DNA from: Diploptera punctata
Taxonomy: Eukaryota; Arthropoda; Insecta; Blattodea; Blaberidae
Direction: 5' to 3'
Length of the DNA stretch: 64,000 nucleotides
NCBI GenBank assembly: GCA_030220185.1
Contig: JASPKZ010001596.1
Span: forward strand, 1,302,001-1,366,000
The notes under the pieces were generated by a model. That model had not been told where the DNA came from. It did no database searches and was given only the letters and a program-made list of their open reading frames with translations. The position numbers were made by a program, and so were the translations under genes. Below, one piece after another: positions 41,291-52,767 of this stretch (the first letter of the stretch is position 1; the number at the start of each line of letters is the position of its first letter).

Positions 41291-42360
41291 ACCTACAATA
41301 TATTGTCACACTCTTCTGGAGGGTTTGGCCTCAGATGAATTTCTTATTAACATGACAAATGTTCACATAAAATTTTCAAACTCACTTTATCAACTTTACA
41401 AAATTCCACTGATTCTTCTTACACAAATTGCTGCCAATGTTGCTTCTGGACATGCAATTTAATTATCATATAGATTCTTCCCAGCCGCTAACAATTTCTT
41501 CACTGTCTTGTGGCTTATACACAACTAACTAACTCTCCGATCCTCACAACAGTTTATATATTATGTGAGGATAGGAATGTACTTGATGTATAGCCTGGAA
41601 GTTTCAGGAATTGAACCTTCTGGACATGGTGGGGTAGATTTGTAGAGAACTTTTTGTGCAGGTCTTTCAACTTGCAAATCTTTCTCCACCATACAGTGCG
41701 AGATCCCTACTCTCGCCACTGCTTTCGAAATTCAAACTGCTACTACAGCAGTATGCTACAAAATGTTGATATACTCTAGATTTAACGAATAAAATATAAA
41801 ATGTACAAGATATAAAAATGAAAATGAAACTACTAATGACATAGAATAAATTTAATTGTGGGGGAAAATGTATTATTTAACAAGTAATTTTATGGCTCTG
41901 AGCTCTTAATTCTCAGTATTTGAACTTTGGCCCTTGGATATTTATCTTTCTTCATTTAAATCTTTGTTGTAGGTCACATTTTAGCCCCATAAAATTCCTG
42001 TACCTCTTAAGAGAGCTGTATAGGTCTGAAAATAGGCTCTAGTGAAGTCAACATTAGTCCTAGATAGCTAGTAATAAATTTACATATTAATTTCAAAGAA
42101 AAGGGAATTGGCACTTTTGATCATTACTGCTAAACACTGTACAATTATAAAATTGACAAATTGGACAAATAAAGAAGCAATACAGTTTGCTCAAGTTTTA
42201 TAGTGTATTATTTTGAATGTTGTAACGTTTTTTATGTGATTGTCTAAATGAATTGAAGGATTAATTTCAAAACAACAGAAATCATCATAACAAATCAGTT
42301 AAGAACATAGTCCGTTCCAGTCTCTTTATCCATCAAGTATTGTTTGACCCAAGAGATGAA
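41291..42360. other. Unrecognised intergenic stretch
   Basis: No gene or named repeat. Confidence 0.4.
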
Positions 42361-42995
42361 GAGATGGTATTTTAATAAATAAGGTGAGTCTGTTCGTTTT
42401 TCCTCATAAATTTCTGTGTTCTATTGGACATGTTTCTTCAGCTTTGTTAGACTGTTGAATTATCAGTTATTGGCCCTGGATGTCTACTTCCCCTCCATCT
42501 TTTGGTTGACCGAGGAACTTGCAAATCAAATCCTTTTTCTGGGAATTTCAAAATTCATTATTCTTTCTCTCTTCTTTTAACTTTTATAAGATTCATGATG
42601 TGTTCCGTTGAGGTATCATTCAAAATTAAAATATAAAATTATGGAATATTCACATGAAAGGTCCGTCTCCTCAACTTAATTAATTATTTAACTGTAGCGC
42701 TTTCAGGACTTGTCCCAACATCGGCAGGATTCGAAACTGGTGTTTCACTGAAGATCTGGTAGAGGGGGTTACATGTATTGGGTTTGCAGCTCACAACAAC
42801 AGCAGTCTGATAAACGAAAACGAACCCAATACATGTAACCCCCTCTACCAGATCTTCAGAAAAACACCAGTTTTGAATCCTGCCAATAATGGGACAAGTC
42901 CCGAAAGCACTACAGTTAAATAATTAATTAAGTTGAGACGGATCTTTCAGGTGAATATTCCATAATTTTATATTTTAATTCTCTTCTTTTAATAT
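42361..42995 (-). mobile_element. Penelope C-terminal fragment with inserted 399-bp fold-back (13-bp TSD)
   Basis: 42380-42567 (minus) is a Penelope end (MNFEIP block, then a relic of the ribozyme region). Inside it, 42581-42979 is a fold-back flanked by TCTCTTCTTTTAA on both sides (42568-42580, 42980-42992). Arms 42628-42745 and 42860-42965 are complementary and match 58050-58170: GGACAAGTCC, GAAAGCGCTACAGTTAAATA, GACGGACCTTTCA. A reverse terminal motif lies at its left end. Confidence 0.85.
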
Positions 42996-43278
42996 TCAAA
43001 TTGGACAGTCTTTCTCTACATCATCTTGAGATTGTAATTCATGTGAATACCAAGTTAATTGAAATTACTCCAAGCATTCCAGAGTTATGCTGGAACATAA
43101 TTTAGATCATTTTATTTAAATTTATGATTCACACTGAAACATTGGACTTAAAATAAATGAAAACAAAAACAAAGTACTTGGAATTGCCAGATATTAAATA
43201 TACAATTATAAAATATTTGAAGGTTGGTAAAAATATACATTTGAGAAAGTGGAAGAATATAAATATTTGAGATCAGTA

Positions 43279-43614
43279 GTCCCGCACCATAGCCGAGCGG
43301 TTAAGGTAGGAAGCCTTGGCGCAGAGTTACGGGACTTGCGCTGGTTCGAGTCTCCAAGGGGGAAGAAATTTTCTCATGGTATTTCGGCCAGTATGGGACC
43401 GGTGCCCACCCAGCATCGTGAGGCAATAAGTAGCGGCTCCAGGTTGAGGAACCAGCTATAACGGCTGGGGGACTTGACATGCTAACCACATGTCACCCCT
43501 ACACTGGCTATTGATCATCTACCTCTGTGATTGACACATGTGGATGTGAAGGGCCAGCAGCCGGCTGGTAAAAGGGCAACCGCTGAAAAGTGGAAAGACC
43601 CTCAATCGGAATCA
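43279..43614 (+). mobile_element. tRNA-derived SINE, family 2, 10-bp TSD
   Basis: Flanked by GAGATCAGTA (43269-43278, 43615-43624). Head with AGCCGAGCGGTTAAGG and GGTTCGAGTCTCC; body as in 27931-28279, with a 14-base deletion relative to it. Confidence 0.93.
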
Positions 43615-43734
43615 GAGATCAGTAATAACACAAGATAAAATAAATACTGAAATGAATCATTGACTATTACTGGGAAATAGATGTTATGATGTAATAAAAA
43701 AATTAATAAGTAGTCGATATTCATAGTTAAATGG

Positions 43735-43865
43735 GAAATAATATTATGAGGTTCTTAATTCATGAATGAATGAGTCATTTTTTATATCTTACCTCATAGT
43801 TTATGTTTTCTTAAACACAGGAACTGCAGTTTTCAAGAGGAACATCCCTCGATCTCAGTAGTCTA
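43735..43865. mobile_element. Half fold-back end
   Basis: Reverse terminal motif (GGGAAATAATATTATGAGG), GTCATTTTTTATATCTTACC and ACAGGAACTGCAGTTTTCAA; a very similar half is at 55370-55495. Confidence 0.65.
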
Positions 43866-43979
43866 TATCTTAGCTTTCAGATTAAATCCAAAATATACAA
43901 AACTCTCCTGAGTCTTGTTTATCCTGTATGGAAGTGAAACTTGGCCATTAACTGAAAGTGATGAAAATAAATTAAAGGT

Positions 43980-44205
43980 TATATTATTTTCAGTCTGATC
44001 ATCTTACCTCAATATTAATGTTGATTTGTTCTTGGACATGTTTCAAAACAATTCTGTTTTATCGTCAGCTTGTCCAGACGATAAAACAGAATTGTTTTGA
44101 AACGTGTCCAAGAACAAATCAACATTAATATTGAGATAAGATGATCAGACTGAAAATAATATAATTAAAATAACCTCAAAATATCACTTCCTAAAATTAA
44201 ATATT
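43980..44205. mobile_element. Fold-back with ribozyme-like arms, 11-bp TSD
   Basis: A 226-bp element between AAATTAAAGGT (43969-43979) and AAATTCAAGGT (44206-44216, one mismatch). The arms 43985-44065 and 44077-44160 are near-perfect complements. In the left arm (minus sense): CTGACGA (44062-44068), helix II AAAAC...GTTTT around AGAATT, then GAAACATGTC. Terminal motif variant at the right end (CCTCAAAATATCACTTCC). Confidence 0.85.
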
Positions 44206-44239
44206 AAATTCAAGGTATTTAAAAGAAAGATTCTAAGGA

Positions 44240-44544
44240 GTCCACCACTGTGGTCTCAAGGCAGCATGCTGCCTTATCACACAGCAGGCCCGGGTTCTAT
44301 TCCCAGTCGGGACAGGCTCCTGGATGAGGTTTTTTCAGGGTTTTTCCTCACCTGTAAGACAAATGTCAGGAAGCTTAGGGCCCAACAGACCCCGAAAATC
44401 ATGTGGCCATCATCCTTCACCTGTGTGGAAAGCAACGGAAAGTTACCACACCTATAATTCCCTAGGAAAGCTACAATGCATAGCATGAAAATGCTGTGAT
44501 TGCAGTGAATGACCTGCCCTCGGGCAGAATTACTGTGGATGGAT
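44240..44544 (+). mobile_element. tRNA-derived SINE, family 4, 11-bp TSD
   Basis: Flanked by GATTCTAAGGA (44229-44239) and GATTATAAGGA (44545-44555). Head with TGGTCTCAAGGCAGCATGCT and GGGTTCTATTCCC, then GGGTTTTTCCTCACCTGTAA. It ends GCAGAATTACTGTGGATGG. Confidence 0.9.
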
Positions 44545-45114
44545 GATTATAAGGAAAATCTATGGACTGATAAATGAAAATGGCAAATGGCACAGTATAT
44601 ATAGTCATGAATTATATAACTTATATGGTGATAGTCAGAATAATACAATCATCAAGATTGAGATGGCTGGGCCATTTACATCGACTGGAAGAAACATACA
44701 TTGCCCATAGAGTCATATTCTTTAAAATAGAGGGAAAAAGAAAATTTGGAAGACCTCTTACTAGATGGCTAGACAGCGTGGAACAATATCTGAAGATTAT
44801 GGGAGTTCAGGGATGGAGAAGGAAGGCAGAAGATAGAAATGGATGGAGACACATAGTTGGGGCGGTCAAGGCCTGCAATAGGCTGTAACACCAAACATGA
44901 TGATGACTCAACTGAAGAACAAATTAATTTTTCTCTTCACCGTGTGAGTGATAAATTTAAATAAAAACATCACAATATAAATTCGTCCATCATTCAGATG
45001 TATGAAATGAATAATAAAAACATCACAATATAAACTTACAATTTAAACCAAAGAAAATTTTTTAAGTTTACAAAATCTTTTATATCACATCCGAAAGTTT
45101 ACAAAGGTTGTAAT

Positions 45115-45615
45115 TCTATATGACTCCAAAGCAGCCAACCTTGCTATAACACAGGATACAACACTCAAAAGCATCAACATTATCAAATGTCATAAAATAA
45201 TAAAAGTTATCCCGCTTACATAAAAAAGTTGTACTACAATGAATTCTGGCCCATTGTGGAGTGGCAGCAATGTAGCAGCTGATTTTCTAGCCAAGAAGGA
45301 TAGCAAAATTGTCTCCAACTCAACTTCTACTTCACTTTCCTTTTAGTCTATCAAAAGAATCATATCAAATAAATATATCAATAAACTTAGAGAAGAATGC
45401 ACCATCAAAACATCTGGAAAGGAATGGGAAAATTTACAAACTTACAACATTACTACATTACAAAGTAAATCTGCACTGACAACATTCAGACTACTAACAG
45501 GACACGACTGTCTAAATAAACACCTACACAGATTTGATGTATCTAATTCACTGAAATGTTCTTTTTGCAATTTAAATGAAGATATGGAATGAAATCATCT
45601 CCAATTACTAGATTT
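45115..45615 (+). pseudogene. LINE remnant: RNase H domain and C-terminal region
   Basis: Pieces YDSKAANLAITQDTTLKSIN (RNase H DS-A motif), GSNVAADFLAKKDSKIV (end of RNase H), then YINKLREECTIKTSGKEWEN, SALTTFRLLTGHDCLNKHLH, FDVSNSLKCSFCNLNEDME. This order marks a non-LTR element with a C-terminal RNase H (I-like or Jockey-like group), different from the RTE-like copies. Several stops are present. Confidence 0.8.
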
Positions 45616-46200
45616 ATTTTTACCCAAATGAATCACCCATTAGCAATAGGGTTAATTGTCCAGCTTTCGTAGACGAGACCAGCTTTGCTGCTAAATATTA
45701 GAGTGCAAAAGAGTAAATTATTTGATTGCCAAAGTGCTCGACATTAGATATACTCGGACCAACTCATCTATGCCCCAATAGCGCTGACATCATTCTTAGA
45801 AAAGTACACGTCTATACTCACATCTTTTCACCGCACTCCCCTGCCACTAGTCAAACAGCAGCCAAAGTAACATATTGAGTAGGGATGTTGCCAAACTTCC
45901 CCCAGTGTCATGGCTCTTGAATGTTGAATAATGCAAGGTTGGAGTAGAGTTGACAACACTGGAGTGCAAGTGCAAATAATGTCCTGCAAGAAGGCTCAAA
46001 ATTGTGAGTAGTGGAGGGGAGAAAGAGAGATATGAATGCAGGACCGAGGCAGAATGGGAAGTAGGCTTTAGTTTGCATATCTTATGAGGGCACAGATAAT
46101 ACCAACCAACCATATAAATCTTACTTCCTGTTATACTAGTGTTAAATCCTACCAAGTCGTCTTGAATGGAAGTAGTCCGATTGCATTGTAGAACAAAAGT
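45616..46200. other. Unrecognised intergenic stretch
   Basis: A minus open frame of about 100 codons (45847-46155) has no family features. Confidence 0.35.
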
Positions 46201-46224
46201 TCATGTCCTTGGGTGCGTGGGATT

Positions 46225-46355
46225 GTATAAGAGAAATAAAACATTTCTGTTTAAAGGTGTGATGCCCAAGTAGCATTGGTCAATGCACTAATACATAGAA
46301 CTAGAGATTTTGGGTTTAAATCACAGTTTGGGCAAAAACTTTTCTCTTAAAAAAT
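46225..46355 (+). mobile_element. tRNA-like SINE copy
   Basis: TGTATAAGAGAAATAAAACA, then a decayed head 46264-46333 (GTAGCATTGGTCAATGCA, GGGTTTAAATCAC) and AAAAACTTTTCTCTTAAA. Confidence 0.55.
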
Positions 46356-47210
46356 TTAAATTTTTACATGTTTTTTCTTCCCCCCCCCTCTTAGGAGTGT
46401 TAGGAATCTCTTTCCCTCATGGAATCTTCTTCAGATTACGTTCATGTTTGTACCAAGTTTGGTTGGTGTAGCTCCAAACATTCCTAAGTTATGCTGGCAC
46501 ATACATACATATATAATTTTTTTATGTGACAACATTGCCTCATTGGGGATCTCCTACTTTCTTATTCCTATATGTGCTTTTCACACAATGTGATTTTTTT
46601 AACACGTTGAATTCTGGTTTTATAGGGATACTGATTATAAGTTAGCTTCGGTCTGCAAATGCTCAGAGCCTTAGCGATAAAAAGGTCCTCCATCATCACT
46701 GTAATTAACCAATCACTGTCTTTCTAATGTATTACCATCTACCTCCTATTGTTTACATTCCCCGGTTGTGAGTGAAAATAGCGAATCAGAAGAGGAAATG
46801 GTTAACATAATATGAAGGGAAGCGATAGTAAGTACAGGATACCCCTTTAAGGGATTATCTAACTAGTCTAGCTATAAATGCCAGTTCAGGGACTATTTTT
46901 AAAATTTAAACTACTTAAATGTATGAAAATTTTTAGAAAATCAAATATTCTCTCACCATTAATGGATTTGTATCAAACTTGCAGGGATGATGCCTGAAAA
47001 ATCCTTGTAAGATTTTACAGTGCCACATGACAATAAATTAATAAAAATCTTTGGTTATGAGAGCAAGAAAAAATTAAATGAAGAGATATATTTCCTTTTT
47101 GAAGTTATAAATGGAATCCTTATATTTGGTTTAAAAGACCAATATTTTATTATTAAATTATTAGAACTATCTGTTTCATTCTCACTGTTTAATATATTCC
47201 AAAATTGGAT
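46356..47210. other. Unrecognised intergenic stretch
   Basis: No gene or named repeat. Confidence 0.35.
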
Positions 47211-47212
47211 CA

Positions 47213-47395
47213 TGCTTTGGTCGTCATAAGTTTGATCCTTCTGGGAAATTCTCGTATAAGACTTGAAAGCATAATAATAGTCCCTTCGATTGGTTGCTGG
47301 CCAAAGGAAGGCAAGACCAGTGATGGGGCTGCAATCTTATAGTCTCTGGTCAGGCTTTTCTGGAGAAGAAAAGAAAATAAAGGAAAGAAGTAAGG
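47213..47395. repeat. Dispersed ~0.5-kb repeat, copy 2 (partial)
   Basis: Shares TTGGTTGCTGGCCAAAGGAA and CTCTGGTCAGGCTTTTCTGG with copies 1 and 3. Confidence 0.85.
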
Positions 47396-47489
47396 TTATC
47401 AATCCTTACTGAGTGATTTTATTTGAAACACTATGACTAGAGTCACTTTGTTTTTTTCAGAATTTATCCACAATACATTGGTTTTGCAT

Positions 47490-47705
47490 CACCCTAAAAA
47501 AATGTACTTTGGTCCTGAAAATCTTCATCTGTAAGTCCTAGTTCACCCATACTTCTTCTCACTCCATCCATCCTACTGTCTGTAGGTTTCCCTCTTCTTC
47601 ATTTTCCATCTAATCTCCATTCTAAGACATTCTTACGGATTCTATCAGCTGGTATCCTCTTGAGATGTCCATACCATCTTAAGCGTCTTGTTTCAATTGT
47701 CTGTA
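47490..47705 (-). pseudogene. RTE-like LINE remnant
   Basis: Minus frame: TIETRRLRWYGHLKRIPADR, IRKNVLEWRLDGK, RRGKPTDSRMDGVRRSM, GELGLTDEDFQDQ. C terminus of a LINE with one stop. Confidence 0.8.
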
Positions 47706-47714
47706 ATTCATTTC

Positions 47715-48060
47715 TTTCACATTGCAGATTAGAAAAAATAGAAACATTGAAATTAGGAAAATTATAAAAGAGTCACTGTTGCCCTCATTAAAAATATAAG
47801 TATCTTTATAAGCTGGCATTTCACATGCAATGACAAAGGGGATGTCGGAGCCTGGAATCTTAGTGGCTGGCATTGGAATGTGTCAAGGACAATATTGGTA
47901 CATGAGGGCTAATCAAAATTTACAATATATATACATACATACATATATCATCATTCTGGCAGATTTCACTAAGTCCAAAATTGTTTTGAGATACAGCAAT
48001 ATTAAAATTTGATCACACATCAGAAGTCTGTTACGCCAGAAAATATTAAGCATCTTCTTA
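47715..48060. other. Unrecognised intergenic stretch
   Basis: No gene or named repeat. Confidence 0.35.
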
Positions 48061-48065
48061 CTTAC

Positions 48066-48665
48066 TTCTTCCTTCCAAGTATTAGGCCAAGACCTGTTAC
48101 AATTCTATAGAAAAAATTTCCCTCCAGTGTTTTATAGGATGGCCCAGAGATCTTCATCCTCTTGGTATATAATTATAAACAGCTTTGGGGTTCCGATTTG
48201 AACTCATTCTTTCAAGATGGTGTTTCCAATTTAGTTGGAACTGTTTGATATATTCCAAAATTGGATCATGCTTTGGTCGTCATAAGTTTGATTCTTCCGG
48301 GAAATTTTCATATAAGACTTGAAAGCATAATAATAGTCCCTTCGATTGGTTGCTGGCCAAAGGAAGGCAAGACCAGTGATGGGGCTGCCATCTTATAGCC
48401 TCTGGTCAGGCTTTTCTGGAGAAGAAAAGAAAATAAAGGAGAGAAGAAATGGAAGAAAGGAAAGACTGCCTAGCCCTAGGATGCCCTAATAGTGTCGGGG
48501 TCGAAGAAAACAAGAGTTAACCAAGAGAGGTTAGATAGTAAAGTTAAAAGAGTCTGGTATGAGTAAGTGGAAGAAAGGAAGAAATACCTGATTGGTTAAA
48601 GATAAAAGTAAGGAGCAAAACACAAGTAAGTGGAAGCGATGTTTTGCTCAGCTTGAGCACCTTTT
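48066..48665. repeat. Dispersed ~0.5-kb repeat, copy 3
   Basis: The fullest copy: CCTTCCAAGTATTAGGCCAA at the left, AAACAGCTTTGGGG, TTGGTTGCTGGCCAAAGGAA, GTTAACCAAGAGAGGTTAGA, and ATGTTTTGCTCAGCTTGAGC at the right. It has extra sequence at 48210-48260 and 48560-48610 compared with copy 1. Confidence 0.85.
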
Positions 48666-48669
48666 TATA

Positions 48670-49685
48670 ATTTTCATAATATAGTAGTGTACATATTTCA
48701 AAACAGCCAATTTTGGACTTGTGACTTCTTCTTGAACGCCGACGATATAATCTTCCTTCATGTTAAAGCTATGCATACAAATAGTTACCAAGTAAACAAA
48801 AGTAGTGGGTAAGCTTAACAGATGGTGAAAAAAGCCACTGCATGAAAAACAGAGGATTTTTCAAGTTCCATACAGAATTGAAGAGAATCCTTGTCAGCAA
48901 TACACAGTGTGTTAAAATTATTTATGTTTATGTCAGTGAATGTCTTGTGTTTCATAAGATAAAAACTTAAAATATATATCTTGTGGCAGATGCCATAGTC
49001 CTCAACTGTGTTAAAATATTATCTGGAAGCCTTTCGGAAGTTAACTTCCATTATCAGCAGGTTGAGTATCTGCTACTGTTTGTTGTTGTTTATGACGTAT
49101 ACTCGAAGCCTCTTTAGTAGCAACTGACTTGTTTTCCCCCAACCACATAACTCAGTACTGTTCAACTTCTATTAGTTTGTAAGCCATTTTTTTTCTTATA
49201 CAAATATTTTGCAGATCACAGAAGGGTAATAATCAGTCAATAAATAGTTTATTCTTACCAGTCATTCCCAAACTGTTCTATATTGACCCCCAGGGATAAA
49301 TTCTAACCTGCAAAGGGGTCCATATCAGCGAAAACAAAAATTGGGGATGCATGAGATATAAATGGGGGTCCACGAAAGTGATCAATTTGTAAAATTTCAA
49401 TATTAGAAAAAAATTGATGCATGGTCTTCAAAGCAAAAAGTTTGGAACCTCTGATTTATACAAAGAAAATACATTAAAATAAAGTTAAATTAATTTAAAC
49501 CACAATATGTATGTAATTTTTAAGTTTCTGAGCCACCACTTGTCGGTCCTGACAGGTGCATCTGATAATAATTCTGCAAAATATCACTAGATGGCAGGTA
49601 GAGAGAGTAGATATGAAAGTATGTTTAATATCAAAAAGACATTGCCAAATGATAAAATATGAAAAAAAGTTTTTTTTGTTAGCAT
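48670..49685. other. Unrecognised intergenic stretch
   Basis: No gene or named repeat. Confidence 0.35.
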
Positions 49686-49689
49686 TAAA

Positions 49690-50091
49690 TTGTTATTTAA
49701 CATTTTCCAATACTGCTATTTTAACACAGTTCCAATAATGGACCATATTATAATATTATAATGATATTGTGAAAAGAAAAAATAATGTGTGAACCAGGAA
49801 TCGAACCGTGGATCTCTAGTTCTCCAGACTAGTGTGCAGCCCACTACACCATTCACACCTGGCACAAACACTAATAATTCTTTCCACATATACAAATCTA
49901 TAATTCTCGTTTCGTCTGCTGTCAGGTAGATGACACTGCCATCGCACACTAGTCTGGAGAACTAGAGGTACATGGTTCGATTCCTGGTTCAGACATTAAT
50001 TTTTTTTTTCACAATATCATTATAATAGTATAATATGATCCATTATTGGAACTGTGTTAAAATAACAGTATTGGAAAATGTTAAATAACAT
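49690..50091. mobile_element. Fold-back tRNA-SINE, family C
   Basis: Arms 49690-49785 and 49998-50091 are nearly exact complements (for example ATTTTCCAATACTGCTATTT and its complement). Inside lie a reverse head (49786-49858) and a truncated forward head (49944-49995, CTAGTCTGGAGAACTAGAGG, GGTTCGATTCCTGG). Head and tail are of a different tRNA type from families A and B. Confidence 0.85.
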
Positions 50092-50239
50092 CGTTTACTA
50101 CTTATAAAAAAGTGGTGGTGTAAAATTCTCAAATTTATAGATACTTCTAAACGAAGCCGGCCATTGGCGATAGCAGTGTTATCTATCTGACAGCGGATTA
50201 TAGACAGAATTATAGATTTGTATATGTGGAAAGAATTGT

Positions 50240-50350
50240 TAGCCAGGTGTGGAATGGTGTAGTGGGCTGCACACTAGTCTGGAGAACTAGAGGTCCATGG
50301 TTCAATTCCTGGTTCACACATTAATTTTTCTTTTCACAATATCATTATAA
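50240..50350 (+). mobile_element. tRNA-derived SINE, family C, forward copy
   Basis: Complete head 50247-50320: acceptor ends GTGTGGA/TTCACAC, TGGTGTAGTGGGCTGCAC (box A-like), GGTTCAATTCCT (box B), with tail ATTAATTTTTCTTTTCACAA. Confidence 0.8.
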
Positions 50351-51890
50351 TGTTAAATTGTTAAACAGGAAGATAAACAACGAGATTCCAAATGAAAATA
50401 TAATGAATTAATGATTATTTATTTATATTGTAATTATTAACTATAGGCTAGTAAAAATATTTAATTATAATTAAATAATTACCTTTCAAGAATTTAAACC
50501 AAAAAGTAATCAATTATTGATTAATCACTAATCATTCACATAAAAATTAATTCAGTACAACATTGCAGACTGAATCTGTAACTCACTGTTACAAAAACTG
50601 GCATTATCGAACAAGAGTAGTTCATGGTCTGGTTCTAACTTCCCCATATTTTTTTTTTTCAGAAGTTTGTTTTCTATTTATAAACTTGTTTCTAATGGTT
50701 GTAAAGTCCAGAAATAATGTTTACAATCAATTGAAAATATCTGTACGTTTTCGCTAAATGTTTAAATTTGCAGAAATATTACTGACTACCGATTGACTGT
50801 CCCATTTGTTCCTTGTGGGATCATGGGTGCTCCCTAGTGGGAGTTTCTTAACCAAACTTAATTTAGTTATACTTATTTACCTATAGATGTCAACGAGTGA
50901 CATGTGGTTAGCACATCACTTCAATGATTAATCATAATAGGAAACAAGGATATAACTTTGGAATGGGTGAAGCCGTTTGAGTTAAATTCTTGCACAGAGG
51001 CTTTCCTTTTTATTCAGACTTTGTGCGCCCACGTTCTTTAACCAAGCCTGAAAATCTTCAGACTTGCGGATCCACGGAGGGACTTGTCCACTGGAATTTT
51101 TCCATCCTAAACGTCCATTGACCATGGGCTGGGTTTGACACCGCGTTTCTGTGGAACAAGATGCAAGGAAAATAACCACTAGCCCACGTTGGCTGATAGG
51201 ATAGGAAATATTACAATTTTCTTGAAATTTATGAAGATATTGTCAAAAATAAGGTAAATTCAACAGATACGAAATTCAAAATTTTCTCAAATGACTTAGA
51301 GATTTGCTATTGTTTATAATTATTAACTATTATCTGGTTCCCATTTCATACCATGTTCATAGTTTTTTATAATCACGAAAATTTCATATTAGTAGCTCGC
51401 TCCGATGGCAGGTTTTTTTTGTGTGAGTTTACCAAGAAATTGTACATTCCTAGTTTTCTCCTGACATACTTCAAATGAAGATGGATATTTTTGTTTAGTT
51501 TGTAAAAATGTTCAGTTTTGCAGTACTCTGTTTTTTATGAAATTAATCCTTGAGTTATTTTGTATATATTCTGTTAGTACTAATCTTGTTACGGATCAGC
51601 ATTGAGTCTTGAAAGCGGGGAATCCAGATAAAGTTGCTTGGAAATTTGCAGGAACTGGTGACCAATGGGTTCTTTACTACAAGGTACAAGTTACTGTCTT
51701 TGTCAATGTTACAGGTGGAGTTATCTCATATGTTCAGGAAGGATTTCCTTAGCTTTCATTTCCTAGTTTTTCAATCACAATTTGCAGTCTCCTCAACGTT
51801 TCGCATCAGTCTTTTCCTTGGTTGTCCTCTCTGTGTTCCTCCCTTCCTTCTGCCATCAGTACTTTTAAAATTAATTCTGAACCAACATTG
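50351..51890. other. Unrecognised intergenic stretch
   Basis: A 65-codon minus frame at 50982-51179 (GRLGWKNSSGQVPPWIRKSE) is unidentified. 50892-50925 has a small SINE family 2 match (GTGACATGTGGTTAGCA). Nothing else is recognised. Confidence 0.35.
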
Positions 51891-51894
51891 AGTT

Positions 51895-52765
51895 TATTGT
51901 ATAAAAAGTTCAAACAATAAAACATGTACCTGAGATTTCAGTTGTCCTCTACAAAGTAAAACTCCATTAAAACTATGTAGGCCTTTTGGAACATGTACAA
52001 TAATCAGCAGCTGAATACTTTTATTAATTTTTTTAATAAATGTTCCTTTTGGAGGGTTTGGGTCATTGGGTGTGTTCTCATTAAGTAGGTTTCCATTTCT
52101 CACTTTTAAGATTTCAATTTCTTCTAGGATGTTTATTCTGTAGTTGTCACACTCTCTAGTGTACTATCGAGAGTACCGGTATATTATGAATTTTGTTAAA
52201 CCAGATGACCTATATCTATGATGTGTTTTGCAAAATTTGATTTTCCCTCATTATATTTGAAATCTCTAAAATGATAGTTGAATTTTGTATTAAAATATGG
52301 TGGTTCTGCCTATATAAAATTTATCACAACTATTGCATTTAAACATAATTTAATAATGGGAAATAACATGAGATTTTCAATTATAAATTAATAAAATGAA
52401 TCACATCTTACCTTATACTTCATGTTCTTCAAGCACAGAAACTGCAGTTTTCAAGAGGAAACCCTCCCATCTTCAGGCATCATTATGCCTCTTGAAAACT
52501 ATAGTTTGCATGCTTGAGGAACACGAAGTATGAGGTGATATTACTCATTTTATTATTTATTGCATTTAAGTTTGTAAACTCCTTTAATTTCATATATGTT
52601 GGTGTCTTTTATTTTGTTTGAGATATTGTTTAATTTATTGTTCGTTTTATAAGCTGGTATTTTTATATTTTTGTCTAATGTAAATTTTGGAAGAGTTTTG
52701 TTTTGGATTCGTACAATGTAACTAAAGTCATACTTACTGCTTTCTCCATCATCATCCATTCAGGT
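51895..52765 (-). pseudogene. Penelope-like element (linker, GIY-YIG, C-terminal) split by a fold-back
   Basis: Minus strand: FTLDKNIKIPAYKTNNKLNN, KGVYKLKCN (52559-52759), then, after the insertion, FKCNSCDKFYIGRTT, NEGKSNFAKHIIDIGH, and the tail NILEEIEILKVRNGNLLNEN. This is the GIY-YIG endonuclease of a Penelope-like element, closely related to 57355-57706. Frameshifts are present. Confidence 0.82.
52343..52558. mobile_element. Penelope-end fold-back, 216 bp, 11-bp TSD
   Basis: Bounded by ATTGCATTTAA (52332-52342 and 52559-52569). Reverse terminal motif (GGGAAATAACATGAG) at the left; arms 52411-52485 and 52490-52540. In the left arm (minus sense): CTGAAGA (52470-52476), helix II GGAGG...CCTC(T), then GAAAACTGCAGTTT. 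It splits a Penelope reading frame, so order of insertion is clear. Confidence 0.88.
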
Positions 52766-52767
52766 TG

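Larger units (their letters stand above)
43125..44905 (+). pseudogene. RTE-like LINE carrying four later insertions
   Basis: Plus-strand LINE protein pieces continue across insertions: VEEYKYLRSV | INTEMNH, CYDVIKKLI | YTKLS, GSETWPLTESDENKLK | VFKRKILR | KIYGLINENGKWHSIYSHEL. They end SRLRWLGHLHRLEETYIAHR, GRPLTRWLDSVEQYLKI and AVKACNRL, stop, then an ATGATGATGA tail. Insertions: SINE family 2 (43279-43614), half fold-back (43735-43865), fold-back (43980-44205), SINE family 4 (44240-44544). Confidence 0.88.

Noticed and set aside
45847..46155. 102-codon minus frame
   Set aside because: Low-complexity hydrophobic text without a recognisable domain.
49010..49070. Hammerhead-like hairpin around TTTCGGAAGTTAACTTCC
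   Set aside because: A small palindrome is present but there is no CTGANGA core or GAAA in the right place.
50982..51179. 65-codon minus frame (GRLGWKNSSGQVPPWIRKSE)
   Set aside because: Composition looks protein-like, but I found no motif, no second exon and no repeat relationship. Not called as a gene.
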